Notes under the pieces: generated by a model | Seen by the model: the letters and a program-made list of their open reading frames with translations, nothing else | Told to the model about the DNA's origin: nothing | The model's database searches: none | DNA from: Firmicutes bacterium UBA6806 | GTDB taxonomy: Bacteria; Bacillota; Clostridia; Peptostreptococcales; Acidaminobacteraceae | Assembly (NCBI GenBank): GCA_002452745.1 | Contig: DKFC01000012.1 | Location: forward strand, 124,001 to 188,000 | DNA length: 64,000 nt | Direction of reading: 5' to 3' | Part shown: piece by piece, positions 34,953-43,190 of the stretch | Layout of the letters: every line of letters starts with the position of its first letter | Numbering within the stretch: the first letter of the stretch is position 1 | Translations under genes and position numbers: made by a program

Positions 34953-36704
34953 GTGAGTAACGTATCTTTAATGATAAATGGCGCACAATATGAAGTGCCA
35001 AGCAATTTGACCGTATTAGAAGCTGCAAGAAGTGTGGGTATTGACATCCCAACACTGTGCTTCTTAAAAGACATCAACGAAGTTGGTGCGTGTAGAGTTT
35101 GTGTTGTTGAAGTTGAAGGCGCGAGAGCACTTCAGGCTTCATGTGTGCTCCCTGTAAGAGATGGTATGGTCGTTAACACAAACACAAGCAGAGTTAGAAA
35201 TGCAAGAAAAAACACTGTTGAGTTGTTACTTGCTAACCACAACAGAGAATGTACAACTTGTGTAAGAAGCAAAAATTGCGAATTACAATCCGTTTCAGAA
35301 GAACTCGGAATTAGAGATATCAGATTTGAAGGCGTTAAGAGAGAAGGAAAGTTTGATGACGCATCTTTCTCAATTGTAAGAGATTCAAGCAAATGTATCC
35401 TTTGTGGACGTTGCGTAAGTGCATGTAAAAACGTTCAAGGTATTGGTATCCTTGACTTCCTCAACAGAGGATTTGAAACAACTGTAGGGCCAGCATTTGA
35501 AATGAGCATGAACGATGCACCATGTATCTACTGTGGTCAATGTATGGTTGTTTGTCCAGTAGGCGCATTGAGCGAAAAATCTGCTATAGACAAAGTTTGG
35601 TCTGTACTTGAAGACAAATCAAAACACGTGGTTGTTCAATCTGCTCCAGCGGTTAGAGCGGCACTTGGCGAAGAATTTGGCTATCCAATCGGAACAAATG
35701 TAACTGGTAAACTTGCTACAGCGCTTAGAAGATTAGGCTTTGCTAAAGTCTTCGATACAAACTGGGCAGCAGACGTTACCATCATGGAAGAGGGAACTGA
35801 ACTTCTCGGAAGACTCCAAAACGGCGGAAAACTGCCTATGATTACGTCTTGTTCACCTGGTTGGGTTAGATATATCGAATTCAACTACCCTGATTTATTA
35901 GATCACTTATCATCTTGTAAATCACCACAAAACATGTTTGGTGCTTTGGCTAAGAGCTACTATGCAGAAAAAGCTGGCATAGATCCTAAAGATATCGTCG
36001 TTGTATCTGTAATGCCTTGTACTTCTAAAAAGACTGAAATTGAAAGACCTGAACTTTCAGTAAATGGCTTAAAAGACGTGGATATCTCTATTACAACTAG
36101 AGAACTTGCAAGAATGATTAAAGAAGCTAGACTTGAGTTTGATAGACTTGAAGACGGTACTTTCGATCCATTCATGGGAGATTACTCTGGTGCTGGAGCA
36201 ATCTTCGGCGTAACAGGTGGTGTTATGGAAGCGGCTCTTAGAACTGTTGCTGACGTATTGACAGGCCAAGACCTTGAAAACATCGAATATACAGCTGTAA
36301 GAGGTATCGAAGGCATCAAGGAAGCCACTGTAAATGTCGCTGGTAAAGACATTAAAATTGCAGTTGCTCACAATACTACAAATGCAGGCATTATCCTTGA
36401 TAAGATCAGAAGCGGCGAAGCTGACTATCACTTCATCGAAATCATGGCTTGCCCAGGCGGCTGTGTAAACGGTGGCGGACAGCCAATCGTTCCTTCTAAC
36501 ATCAGAAATGTCCTCGATATCAGAGTAGAGAGAGGTAAAGCACTCTACTTAGAAGATACAAAACAAGCTGTTAGAAAATCTCACAAAAACCCTGAGATTA
36601 AAAAGTTGTATGATGAGTATTTAGGAAAACCAAATAGCCACAAGGCACATGAATTACTTCATACTCATTACTATCAAAGAGAACAATATCCAATCAAAAA
36701 ATAA
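34953..36704 (+). CDS. hydA: NAD-linked [FeFe]-hydrogenase catalytic subunit HydA
   Basis: 583 residues, from a GTG with AAGAGGTG upstream. Order: plant-type [2Fe-2S] domain (about 1-75), His-ligated [4Fe-4S] cluster (HNRECTTC near 95), two [4Fe-4S] clusters (CILCGRCVSACK, CIYCGQCMVVCP), then the H-cluster domain from about 225. Motifs: L1 TSCSPGW with C300-S301, L2 MPCTSKK with C356, L3 EIMACPGGCVNGGG with C500 and C504, and the closing SHKAHELLHTHY small-subunit-like tail. With one residue offset these match Clostridium pasteurianum CpI C299/C300, C355, C499 and C503, so Ser301 stands at a cubane-ligand position that is normally Cys. It should reduce protons or oxidise H2 in the cytoplasm with HydB and HydC. 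Confidence 0.95.
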   Translation: MSNVSLMINGAQYEVPSNLTVLEAARSVGIDIPTLCFLKDINEVGACRVCVVEVEGARALQASCVLPVRDGMVVNTNTSRVRNARKNTVELLLANHNRECTTCVRSKNCELQSVSEELGIRDIRFEGVKREGKFDDASFSIVRDSSKCILCGRCVSACKNVQGIGILDFLNRGFETTVGPAFEMSMNDAPCIYCGQCMVVCPVGALSEKSAIDKVWSVLEDKSKHVVVQSAPAVRAALGEEFGYPIGTNVTGKLATALRRLGFAKVFDTNWAADVTIMEEGTELLGRLQNGGKLPMITSCSPGWVRYIEFNYPDLLDHLSSCKSPQNMFGALAKSYYAEKAGIDPKDIVVVSVMPCTSKKTEIERPELSVNGLKDVDISITTRELARMIKEARLEFDRLEDGTFDPFMGDYSGAGAIFGVTGGVMEAALRTVADVLTGQDLENIEYTAVRGIEGIKEATVNVAGKDIKIAVAHNTTNAGIILDKIRSGEADYHFIEIMACPGGCVNGGGQPIVPSNIRNVLDIRVERGKALYLEDTKQAVRKSHKNPEIKKLYDEYLGKPNSHKAHELLHTHYYQREQYPIKK

Positions 36705-36724
36705 GGTAACTATTTTATAAAAAG

Positions 36725-36761
36725 GCATCCGTTTGGTAAACTGAACGGATGCTTTTTTTTT
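36725..36761 (+). terminator. Terminator after hydA
   Basis: GCATCCGTT/AACGGATGC stem with a 10-base loop and nine T. Confidence 0.9.
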
Positions 36762-36778
36762 ATTTATCATTACATATA

Positions 36779-36807
36779 TTGACAACCAACTGGGAGTGTA
36801 TTATAAT
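36779..36807 (+). promoter_or_regulatory. Consensus promoter of the polyol operon
   Basis: TTGACA at 36779-36784, 17-bp spacer, TATAAT at 36802-36807: a full sigma-A consensus. It leaves an untranslated leader of about 100 bases. Confidence 0.85.
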
Positions 36808-36853
36808 CGAAATTACATAAACAAGTTTTATCAAATGCATTTATAAAATTGGT

Positions 36854-36880
36854 TTCAAAATAATTTTTTGTTATTTTGAA
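36854..36880. promoter_or_regulatory. 10-bp inverted repeat in the polyol leader (candidate repressor operator)
   Basis: TTCAAAATAA (36854-36863) and TTATTTTGAA (36871-36880) are perfect inverted repeats with a 7-base gap, about 40 bases after the predicted start. Long A/T inverted repeats with half-sites like TTATTT are typical of ROK repressors, and a ROK gene follows the operon. It could also be an RNA hairpin. Confidence 0.5.
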
Positions 36881-36917
36881 GAGGGTTACTAGAATCTAAT
36901 TTAAGGAGAAAGAACAC

Positions 36918-37682
36918 ATGAAACATGATATTTTTTCACTCAAGGGTAAAGTGTGTATTGTAACAGGGGGATATCAAGGAATCGGCGAAGTGGTGGCTGG
37001 TTATATTGCAGATGCAGGAGCGGATATCGTCATATTCGACTTGGCAGATGCCAGTGAAGTTGCACAGAAAATCAGTGAAGAACATGGCGTTCGAGCTGCG
37101 GCGTTCAAATGCGATGTAACAGACCCTGAAAGCGTCAAGAAATGCATTGAACAAGCAGCAGAAAAAATGGGAACTTTAGACCTTTTATTCAATAACGCAG
37201 GAATTTGTCTGCACAAACCAGCTTTGGAGTGCGTGCCAACAGACTGGTATAAGGTTATTGATGTCAACTTGAATGGTGTCTATCATGTTGCACATGCCTT
37301 TGGCAAATATCTGGTGGATCATAATAAGAAGGGCAATATTGTCAATACGGCGTCTATGTCAGCGACTATTGTCAATATTCCTCAAAGACAGGCTTCATAC
37401 AATGCCTCTAAAGCGGGAGTCGTTCACCTTACAAAATCACTTGCAGTGGAGTGGGTGGATTATGGCATTAGAGTCAATTGTATCAGTCCAGGGTATATCA
37501 GAACAGCACTTACCGAAAAAACCAATCCTGAGTACCAAAAGGCATGGATCGAGTCGATTCCATATGGAAGAATGGGAACACCGGAAGAATTAGCGGGTGC
37601 AGTAATCTATCTTCTTTCAGATGCTTCAACATATACTTCAGGCAGTGACTTAATTATTGACGGTTGTTTTACTATTGTATAG
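36918..37682 (+). CDS. SDR family dehydrogenase, probably acting on a sugar or polyol
   Basis: A 254-residue classical short-chain dehydrogenase. The NAD(P) loop is TGGYQGIG near residue 18, followed by NNAG near 92, the active-site Ser in NTASMSATIVN, and Tyr-Lys in ASYNASKAG near 157-161; the end GSDLIIDGCFTIV is standard. An acidic residue after the second strand (FDLAD) suggests NAD rather than NADP. Sequence character near the active site (MSATIVNIPQ) resembles sorbose reductase/arabitol dehydrogenase-type enzymes. It is the first gene of an ABC importer-kinase operon, so it likely oxidises the imported polyol to a ketose. Confidence 0.88.
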   Translation: MKHDIFSLKGKVCIVTGGYQGIGEVVAGYIADAGADIVIFDLADASEVAQKISEEHGVRAAAFKCDVTDPESVKKCIEQAAEKMGTLDLLFNNAGICLHKPALECVPTDWYKVIDVNLNGVYHVAHAFGKYLVDHNKKGNIVNTASMSATIVNIPQRQASYNASKAGVVHLTKSLAVEWVDYGIRVNCISPGYIRTALTEKTNPEYQKAWIESIPYGRMGTPEELAGAVIYLLSDASTYTSGSDLIIDGCFTIV

Positions 37683-37761
37683 TACAGTAATCTTGTTAAA
37701 TGGCGTTGCTGTGTAAACAGCAGCTGTTTATATAATCTATTATTTTAAATGGAGGTAAATA

Positions 37762-38781
37762 ATGAGTAAAAAGTTTATGGCATTAATGCTGGTTGCTGTG
37801 TTGGTGATTTCCGCTTTAACGGGGTGTGGAGCAAAACAATCAGAGGCAACAGCAACTAATGCCGGGGATAATGGTGGTGAGAGTGCAGCAACAAAACCTT
37901 ACAAAGTTGGGATTACAATTCAATCTCTTGAAAACAGCTACTGGGCTGGAGTCTTCGGTGAAGTTGAAGCTCTGATGAAAGAAAAGGGCTGGGATTACAC
38001 GGTGTTGGCTTGTAACGACAACTCAGCAACACAAATACAACAAATTGAAAACTTTATCACAAACGAAGTTGACTTGATTATGGTTCATCCATCGGATCCA
38101 AATGCAATTGAAAGCTACTTGGCAAAAGCCAGAGAAGCTGGTATCAAAGTTATGTGCTGGGATGATGCCATGGAAAACACAGATCTCAACTGGATTCTTG
38201 ACAACACTGAATTGGGATACACAATTGGCAAGGAAGCGGCTAGCTTTATCAATGACCACTATTCAGCTGACAACAAAGCACAAGTGGCAATTATGAACTA
38301 TCCGCAAACACCGATTTTATTGGAAAGAGAAACAGGTATTTTAAATGCACTTGAAGAAATCGCAGTAGGCAACTACGAAGTTGTGGCACAACAGCCGGCA
38401 CTTGATGCACAAACAGCGTTGACAAACATGGAAACAATTTTCCAAGCATATCCAGATGTCAAAATTGTCTGTTCAATTGGAGCGGGTGGCGATATCGGCG
38501 CAAATGAAGCCTTCATGACAGAAACAGGTGGCAAAATACCGGAAGATATGGGGATCTTTTCGGCAGATGCAACACAACAACAGTTAGAAGCAATTGTCAA
38601 TCACCAAGCGACAAGAGCATCTGTTGGATTTGAGGGTTCAAATAAGAAAACTGCAGCAGCAGTTGTGGATTTATATGAAAGATTGCTCAAGGGCGAATCC
38701 TTTGCAGAGCAAAACCTCGTAAGACCATTGACTGTTATTGATATCAACAATGCAGCAGATTTCTTGGCAGACTACAAATAA
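37762..38781 (+). CDS. Sugar/polyol ABC transporter substrate-binding lipoprotein
   Basis: A 339-residue type I periplasmic binding protein (Peripla_BP_4). Signal peptide with lipobox ALTGC (Cys near residue 22), a Ser/Thr/Gly linker to about 45, then the two-lobe domain starting YKVGITIQSLENSYW and containing VDLIMVHPSDPNAIESYL, the ligand-contact CWDDAMENTDLNW, and SIGAGGDIGANEAF. Similar to RbsB/XylF-type proteins but the sugar cannot be named from sequence. GGAGG precedes the ATG. A hairpin without T-run directly after the gene may stabilise its message. Confidence 0.9.
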   Translation: MSKKFMALMLVAVLVISALTGCGAKQSEATATNAGDNGGESAATKPYKVGITIQSLENSYWAGVFGEVEALMKEKGWDYTVLACNDNSATQIQQIENFITNEVDLIMVHPSDPNAIESYLAKAREAGIKVMCWDDAMENTDLNWILDNTELGYTIGKEAASFINDHYSADNKAQVAIMNYPQTPILLERETGILNALEEIAVGNYEVVAQQPALDAQTALTNMETIFQAYPDVKIVCSIGAGGDIGANEAFMTETGGKIPEDMGIFSADATQQQLEAIVNHQATRASVGFEGSNKKTAAAVVDLYERLLKGESFAEQNLVRPLTVIDINNAADFLADYK

Positions 38782-38806
38782 AAAAAGCCTAGTTAACTAA
38801 TACAGT

Positions 38807-38835
38807 GGCGCTTTGGACATCTATGGTTCAAAGCG
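38807..38835 (+). other. Intercistronic hairpin after the binding-protein gene
   Basis: GGCGCTTTG (38807-38815) pairs with CAAAGCGCC (38827-38835), a GC-rich 9-bp stem with no T-run. Such hairpins after binding-protein genes often protect the upstream mRNA and allow more binding protein than ATPase. Confidence 0.6.
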
Positions 38836-38870
38836 CCTCCTCTCCAAATAAAAAGAGCGTGGGAAAGACT

Positions 38871-40358
38871 ATGAATGACAATTACGTATTACAATTACAG
38901 CATATTCGAAAAGAATACCCGGGAGTTGTGGCGTTGAAGGACGTATCGTTGGAAGTCAAAGAAGGCGAGATTCTCGCTCTGATTGGTGAAAATGGTGCTG
39001 GAAAGTCAACGTTGATTAAGACCTGTTCAGGTGCAGTTATACCGACAGCGGGTAAAATTATCGTCAATGGCAAGTCGTTTTCGCATATGACGCCTCAATT
39101 GGCAGCAGAAAACGGAATCGCAATTATATATCAGGAATTTAACAATGTTAAGGGATTATCTGCCGCAGAAAACCTCTTCCTTGGGAATCCAATCAGGAAG
39201 GGAATTATGATCGACAGAAAGGCTATGGAGCGTGAAGCTGAGAAGGCTTTCGCACAGCTAAATGTGAAGATTGATCCAAAGGCATTGGTGGGAGATTTGA
39301 CGGTGGGGTATCAGCAAATGATTGAAATTGCAAAGGCGATTCAACAAGATGCAAAGATACTGATAATGGATGAACCGTCTGCGCCACTCACAAGTGCCGA
39401 AGTTGAGAGTATGTTCAAAGTCTGTGAACTGCTGAGGGCAAGGGGTGTGTCCATAATCTACATCAGCCATAGACTTGAAGAGATATATCGCCTTTCAGAT
39501 AGAATTGTGGTCCTGAGAGATGGCGAATATATTAAAACTTTGATTACGAAAGAATCGCATGTTGATGAATTGATTCACCTGATGGTGGGACGTGACCTCA
39601 ACGAAACTTATCCACCTCGCGAACACTGTATCCAAGAAGATGTTCTGCTTGAATTGAAAGATGTCTGTGGAAATGGAAACGAAAATATCAGTTTTAAACT
39701 GAGAAAAGGTGAAGTGTTGGGCCTAGGTGGTCTAATTGGCGCAGGAAGAACAGAACTCTCCGAGATTTTGTTTGGTGCGGTTAAAAAGACTTCAGGAAGC
39801 ATTGTCTTCAAAGGCGAAGAAATCAATCCGAAGACGCCGAGAGAGGCCATTGATATGGGAATTGCACTTGTTCCAGAGGATAGGAAGCGCCACGGGGCAC
39901 TTCTGGGCATTTCCATTAAAAATAACATTAACATGCCAATATATAGAAAGATATCGAGAGCATCGGTTATCAACTCTAAAAAGGAGATGACCATTGCCCA
40001 AAAGTACGAAAGGGAATTGTTAATTAAAACGCCAACACTGAATCAGCTGGTGAAAAACCTAAGTGGCGGCAATCAACAAAAAGTCATTATTGGAAGATGG
40101 CTTGCTGCAAATTCAGAATTGATTATCTTCGATGAACCCACACGCGGCATTGACGTAGGGGCAAAGTTCGAAATATATAAGCTGATGAATGACCTCTTGA
40201 AGCAAGGGAAGACCATTTTGCTAATCTCTTCAGAAATGGAAGAGCTGATGGGGATGTCTGACCGAATCATCGTATTGGCTGAGGGGAAAATTACTGGGGA
40301 ACTCAGCAAAGAAGAATTTAATCAAAACGCAATTATGCGGATGGCTTCATCCGTTTAG
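38871..40358 (+). CDS. Sugar ABC transporter ATP-binding protein (RbsA-type, two ABC domains)
   Basis: A 495-residue protein with two fused ABC ATPase domains. First: Walker A GENGAGKST near 38, signature-like DLTVGYQQMIEIAKAI, Walker B ILIMDEPSAPL. Second: the P-loop region is GGLIGAGRTELSEIL (no Lys, as usual in this family), signature LSGGNQQKVIIGRWL, Walker B LIIFDEPTRGIDVG. ATG 38871 has GGGAAAG upstream; the in-frame extension to 38805 covers the hairpin and is unlikely. It energises import with the neighbouring permease. Confidence 0.93.
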   Translation: MNDNYVLQLQHIRKEYPGVVALKDVSLEVKEGEILALIGENGAGKSTLIKTCSGAVIPTAGKIIVNGKSFSHMTPQLAAENGIAIIYQEFNNVKGLSAAENLFLGNPIRKGIMIDRKAMEREAEKAFAQLNVKIDPKALVGDLTVGYQQMIEIAKAIQQDAKILIMDEPSAPLTSAEVESMFKVCELLRARGVSIIYISHRLEEIYRLSDRIVVLRDGEYIKTLITKESHVDELIHLMVGRDLNETYPPREHCIQEDVLLELKDVCGNGNENISFKLRKGEVLGLGGLIGAGRTELSEILFGAVKKTSGSIVFKGEEINPKTPREAIDMGIALVPEDRKRHGALLGISIKNNINMPIYRKISRASVINSKKEMTIAQKYERELLIKTPTLNQLVKNLSGGNQQKVIIGRWLAANSELIIFDEPTRGIDVGAKFEIYKLMNDLLKQGKTILLISSEMEELMGMSDRIIVLAEGKITGELSKEEFNQNAIMRMASSV

Positions 40359-40369
40359 GAGGGAAATGA

Positions 40370-41320
40370 ATGAAAAGCACATCAGTTAATGTTATTAAGG
40401 AGAAGGCAATATGGGTGGTATTCGTCATATTGTTTATAGGGTTCGCAGTTGCCAATCCAAGATTTCTATCATCGAATAATCTATTTACCATTGCAAGGCA
40501 AGTATCCATGCTCGGGATTGCGTCAGTGGGCATGACATTTGTCATCCTCATAGCTGGAATTGATCTCTCAGTTGGATCGGTTATTACGTTGGTCAATGTC
40601 GTTGCAGCATACCTCATGGTGAAGAGCGGCATGGGCATGGTAAGCGCTTCACTGCTGGCTGTATCGCTGGCAGTTATTGTGGGACTCATAAACGGATTTA
40701 TGATTTCGACAATTGGAATTCCTGCGATTATCGCCACATTTGCAACTCAAATCGTCTTTGCGGGGATGTCATACCTCATATGCGGTGGAACGCCGATTTA
40801 TGGGTTTGATGAAAGCTATAAAATTATAGGTCAGGGATATGTTGGCCCTGTACCAGTACCGGTAATCATTATGGCGGCCTGTTTTGCACTGGGGTCGTTT
40901 ATATTGAATAAAAGTTATTTCGGAAGAAGTTTTTATGCAGTGGGCGGAAATGAAGAAGCTTCTAAACTGTCTGGAATTCGCGTCAACAGGACGAAATACT
41001 TGGTCTATGCACTGTCTGGTCTATTTGCGGGTCTTGCGGGAATCGTCATGCTGTCCAGAACGAATTCGGCACAGCCAACAGCGGGGTTGGGCTATGAATT
41101 TGACGTTATCACCTGTGTCGTCTTGGGGGGCGTATCTGTTTCAGGTGGTTATGGAAAAATGAGCAATGTCATTGCTGGGGTTCTCATTATTGGGATTTTG
41201 ACAAATGGAATGGTTCTCTTAAACGTCTCTACCTACATGCAAATGGTGGTGAAGGGCATCGTCCTTGCCTGTGCAGTTGGGTTTGACAGTTATCAGAAGA
41301 AAAAAGCCGCTAGGGGTTAA
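40370..41320 (+). CDS. Sugar ABC transporter permease (RbsC-type)
   Basis: A 316-residue membrane permease of the BPD_transp_2 family with about 8-10 hydrophobic segments. Typical sequences are GMTFVILIAGIDLSVGS near residue 55-72, NGFMISTIGIPAIIATFATQ, the coupling region FYAVGGNEEASKLSGIRVNR and CVVLGGVSVSGGYGKMSN near 245-262. AGGAGGG precedes the ATG. It follows the ATPase after 11 bp. Confidence 0.93.
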   Translation: MKSTSVNVIKEKAIWVVFVILFIGFAVANPRFLSSNNLFTIARQVSMLGIASVGMTFVILIAGIDLSVGSVITLVNVVAAYLMVKSGMGMVSASLLAVSLAVIVGLINGFMISTIGIPAIIATFATQIVFAGMSYLICGGTPIYGFDESYKIIGQGYVGPVPVPVIIMAACFALGSFILNKSYFGRSFYAVGGNEEASKLSGIRVNRTKYLVYALSGLFAGLAGIVMLSRTNSAQPTAGLGYEFDVITCVVLGGVSVSGGYGKMSNVIAGVLIIGILTNGMVLLNVSTYMQMVVKGIVLACAVGFDSYQKKKAARG

Positions 41321-41368
41321 TCTTGTTAAAGATAGATTGAGAAATGATAAAATTTCAGGAGGTTCAGT

Positions 41369-42892
41369 GTGAAATATTTACTTGGGACAGATATTGGGAC
41401 ATCGGGAACTAAGACAATTTTAACGGATTTAAGTGGAAATGTCATCTCGCAGGACTTGCAGGAATATGATGTCCTCACGCCAAGACCGCTTTATGCAGAG
41501 CAATGGCCAGATGTGTGGCTCGATGCAACAAAGACGTCCATACGCAATGTCGTGAAAAAATCAGGGATTTCTCCTGAGGCTATAAAGGGCATTGCCATCA
41601 GCGGACTGTACGGTGGTTCGGGAATCCCGTTAGATGAAGAGATGAAACCCGTCCGCCCATGCATGATCTGGATGGATGGAAGGGCAAAGGCAGAGACCAA
41701 ATGGGCACTGGAGACAATCGGTGAAGAAAAACTAAAGAGAATTACCCATAATGGCGCAAATCCTTATTATGGGTTTACAAAGATTTTGTGGATGAAAAAT
41801 AATGAACCGGAGAATTGGAAAAAGACAAAGATGTTCCTGCCGCCCAATAACTATGTCATCTATAATTTTACAGGCGAAATAGCCATAGATTACTCTTCAG
41901 CAGGGAATATAGGCGGCATCTTTGATATGAACGAGAGATGTTGGTCGGAAGAGCTACTTGATGAAATGGGTATTCCAAAAACAATGATGCCCGAACGAAT
42001 TATAGAATCAACAGATATCGTCGGTGGTTTGACAGAGGAAGCCGCATTGGAGTTGGGTCTTCAAGCGGGGATGCCTGTAATCGCCGCGGGGATTGACTGT
42101 GGTGCGGCAAACATCGGTCTGGGTGTTTTAGAACCTGGCATTTATGCGGCGGCTATTGGGACGTCCATGTGTGCGGCACTCATATCCGACAAGCCAGTTG
42201 AGGGACAGGGGCTCATCATTTGGCCATATCTTTACAAGCCAAAAGAACTTTCTTACTATTTCGCAGGTGGTGCAACCTCTGGTGCAATCGTCAAATGGTT
42301 TAGAAATACGCTGTGTGAGTTTGAATTGGAAGCCGAAAAAAATGGCGGACCAAATGCCTATGATGTTCTAAATGAGCAGGCAGAAAAGATAAAACCGGGC
42401 AGTGAAGGGATTGTCGTATTGCCTTACTTCATGGGGGAAAGAAGCCCAATTTGGGATTCAGACGCAAAGGGAACAATCGTGGGGTTATCCCTCAGCCATA
42501 CTAAAGCGCATCTCTACAGAGCGTTTTTGGAAGCTGTGGCATATTCACTTAGAAATGCTATGGAAGCCACTGGTGAGTCGCTCGGCGATTACATTATGAT
42601 CGCAGGTGGGGTCACTAAGTCCAAATTGTGGAAGCAAATTTTTGCCGATGTCACTGGCTATCCAGTGGTCTGTCCAAAAGGGGACGTAGAGGCCAATATG
42701 GGTGATGTCATGCTGGCGGGAATCGGCACGGGACTGCTTTCGTTTGAAGAGGTCAAGACATGGCAAGTTCTCGATGAAAAAGTGATGCCAAACATGGATA
42801 ATCATAAAATTTACAGCCAATATTATGCAGTTTATAAATCAGTGTACAATAACCTTAAATCTGATATGAAAACGCTGTCAGACTTAATCTGA
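41369..42892 (+). CDS. FGGY family carbohydrate kinase (xylulokinase-like)
   Basis: A 507-residue sugar kinase. GTDIGTSGTKTILTDLSGN at the N-terminus binds ATP phosphate; the substrate Asp is in GIDCGAANIGLG near 235; IAGGVTKSKLWKQIFADVTG near 410 is the FGGY signature 2 region. It starts at GTG with CAGGAGGTTCA upstream. The best guess is phosphorylation of a ketopentose made by the SDR enzyme, but ribulo-, xylulo- and erythritol-type kinases share these motifs. Last gene of the operon; a terminator follows. Confidence 0.88.
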   Translation: MKYLLGTDIGTSGTKTILTDLSGNVISQDLQEYDVLTPRPLYAEQWPDVWLDATKTSIRNVVKKSGISPEAIKGIAISGLYGGSGIPLDEEMKPVRPCMIWMDGRAKAETKWALETIGEEKLKRITHNGANPYYGFTKILWMKNNEPENWKKTKMFLPPNNYVIYNFTGEIAIDYSSAGNIGGIFDMNERCWSEELLDEMGIPKTMMPERIIESTDIVGGLTEEAALELGLQAGMPVIAAGIDCGAANIGLGVLEPGIYAAAIGTSMCAALISDKPVEGQGLIIWPYLYKPKELSYYFAGGATSGAIVKWFRNTLCEFELEAEKNGGPNAYDVLNEQAEKIKPGSEGIVVLPYFMGERSPIWDSDAKGTIVGLSLSHTKAHLYRAFLEAVAYSLRNAMEATGESLGDYIMIAGGVTKSKLWKQIFADVTGYPVVCPKGDVEANMGDVMLAGIGTGLLSFEEVKTWQVLDEKVMPNMDNHKIYSQYYAVYKSVYNNLKSDMKTLSDLI

Positions 42893-42921
42893 TATAGTTG
42901 TCTCATTTGTATCAACCCCCA

Positions 42922-42979
42922 AAACAAGTCTTTGGCTGTTGCCTCCTCAAGGAAAATAGCTTAAGACTTGTTTTTTTTT
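42922..42979 (+). terminator. Terminator after the polyol operon
   Basis: AAACAAGTCTT pairs with AAGACTTGTTT across a loop that holds a small inner TGGCT/AGCTT pairing; nine T follow. Confidence 0.85.
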
Positions 42980-43020
42980 AAAAAATATGGGCATACATAA
43001 GTATTAACAGATAGCAATCA

Positions 43021-43043
43021 CTCTTTTACAATAAATAAAAGAG
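43021..43043. promoter_or_regulatory. Inverted repeat just upstream of the ROK gene promoter
   Basis: CTCTTTT (43021-43027) and AAAAGAG (43037-43043) with a 9-base gap, 17 bases before the -35 box. Possible operator for self-control; it does not match the repeat at 36854. Confidence 0.35.
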
Positions 43044-43060
43044 ATTTATAAAATATTTTG

Positions 43061-43089
43061 TTGAAACTTTAGAAAATTACTTTTATAAT
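43061..43089 (+). promoter_or_regulatory. Sigma-A promoter of the ROK regulator gene
   Basis: TTGAAA at 43061-43066, 17-bp spacer, TATAAT at 43084-43089. Confidence 0.8.
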
Positions 43090-43190
43090 TATTTTAGACT
43101 GAAAAAGTGGAAATATGCAATTGTATAAGGCTATTGTATATATGATAAATACAAAAAGAAGAAAGGAAAACGCATCTATTTTAAGGGGAG

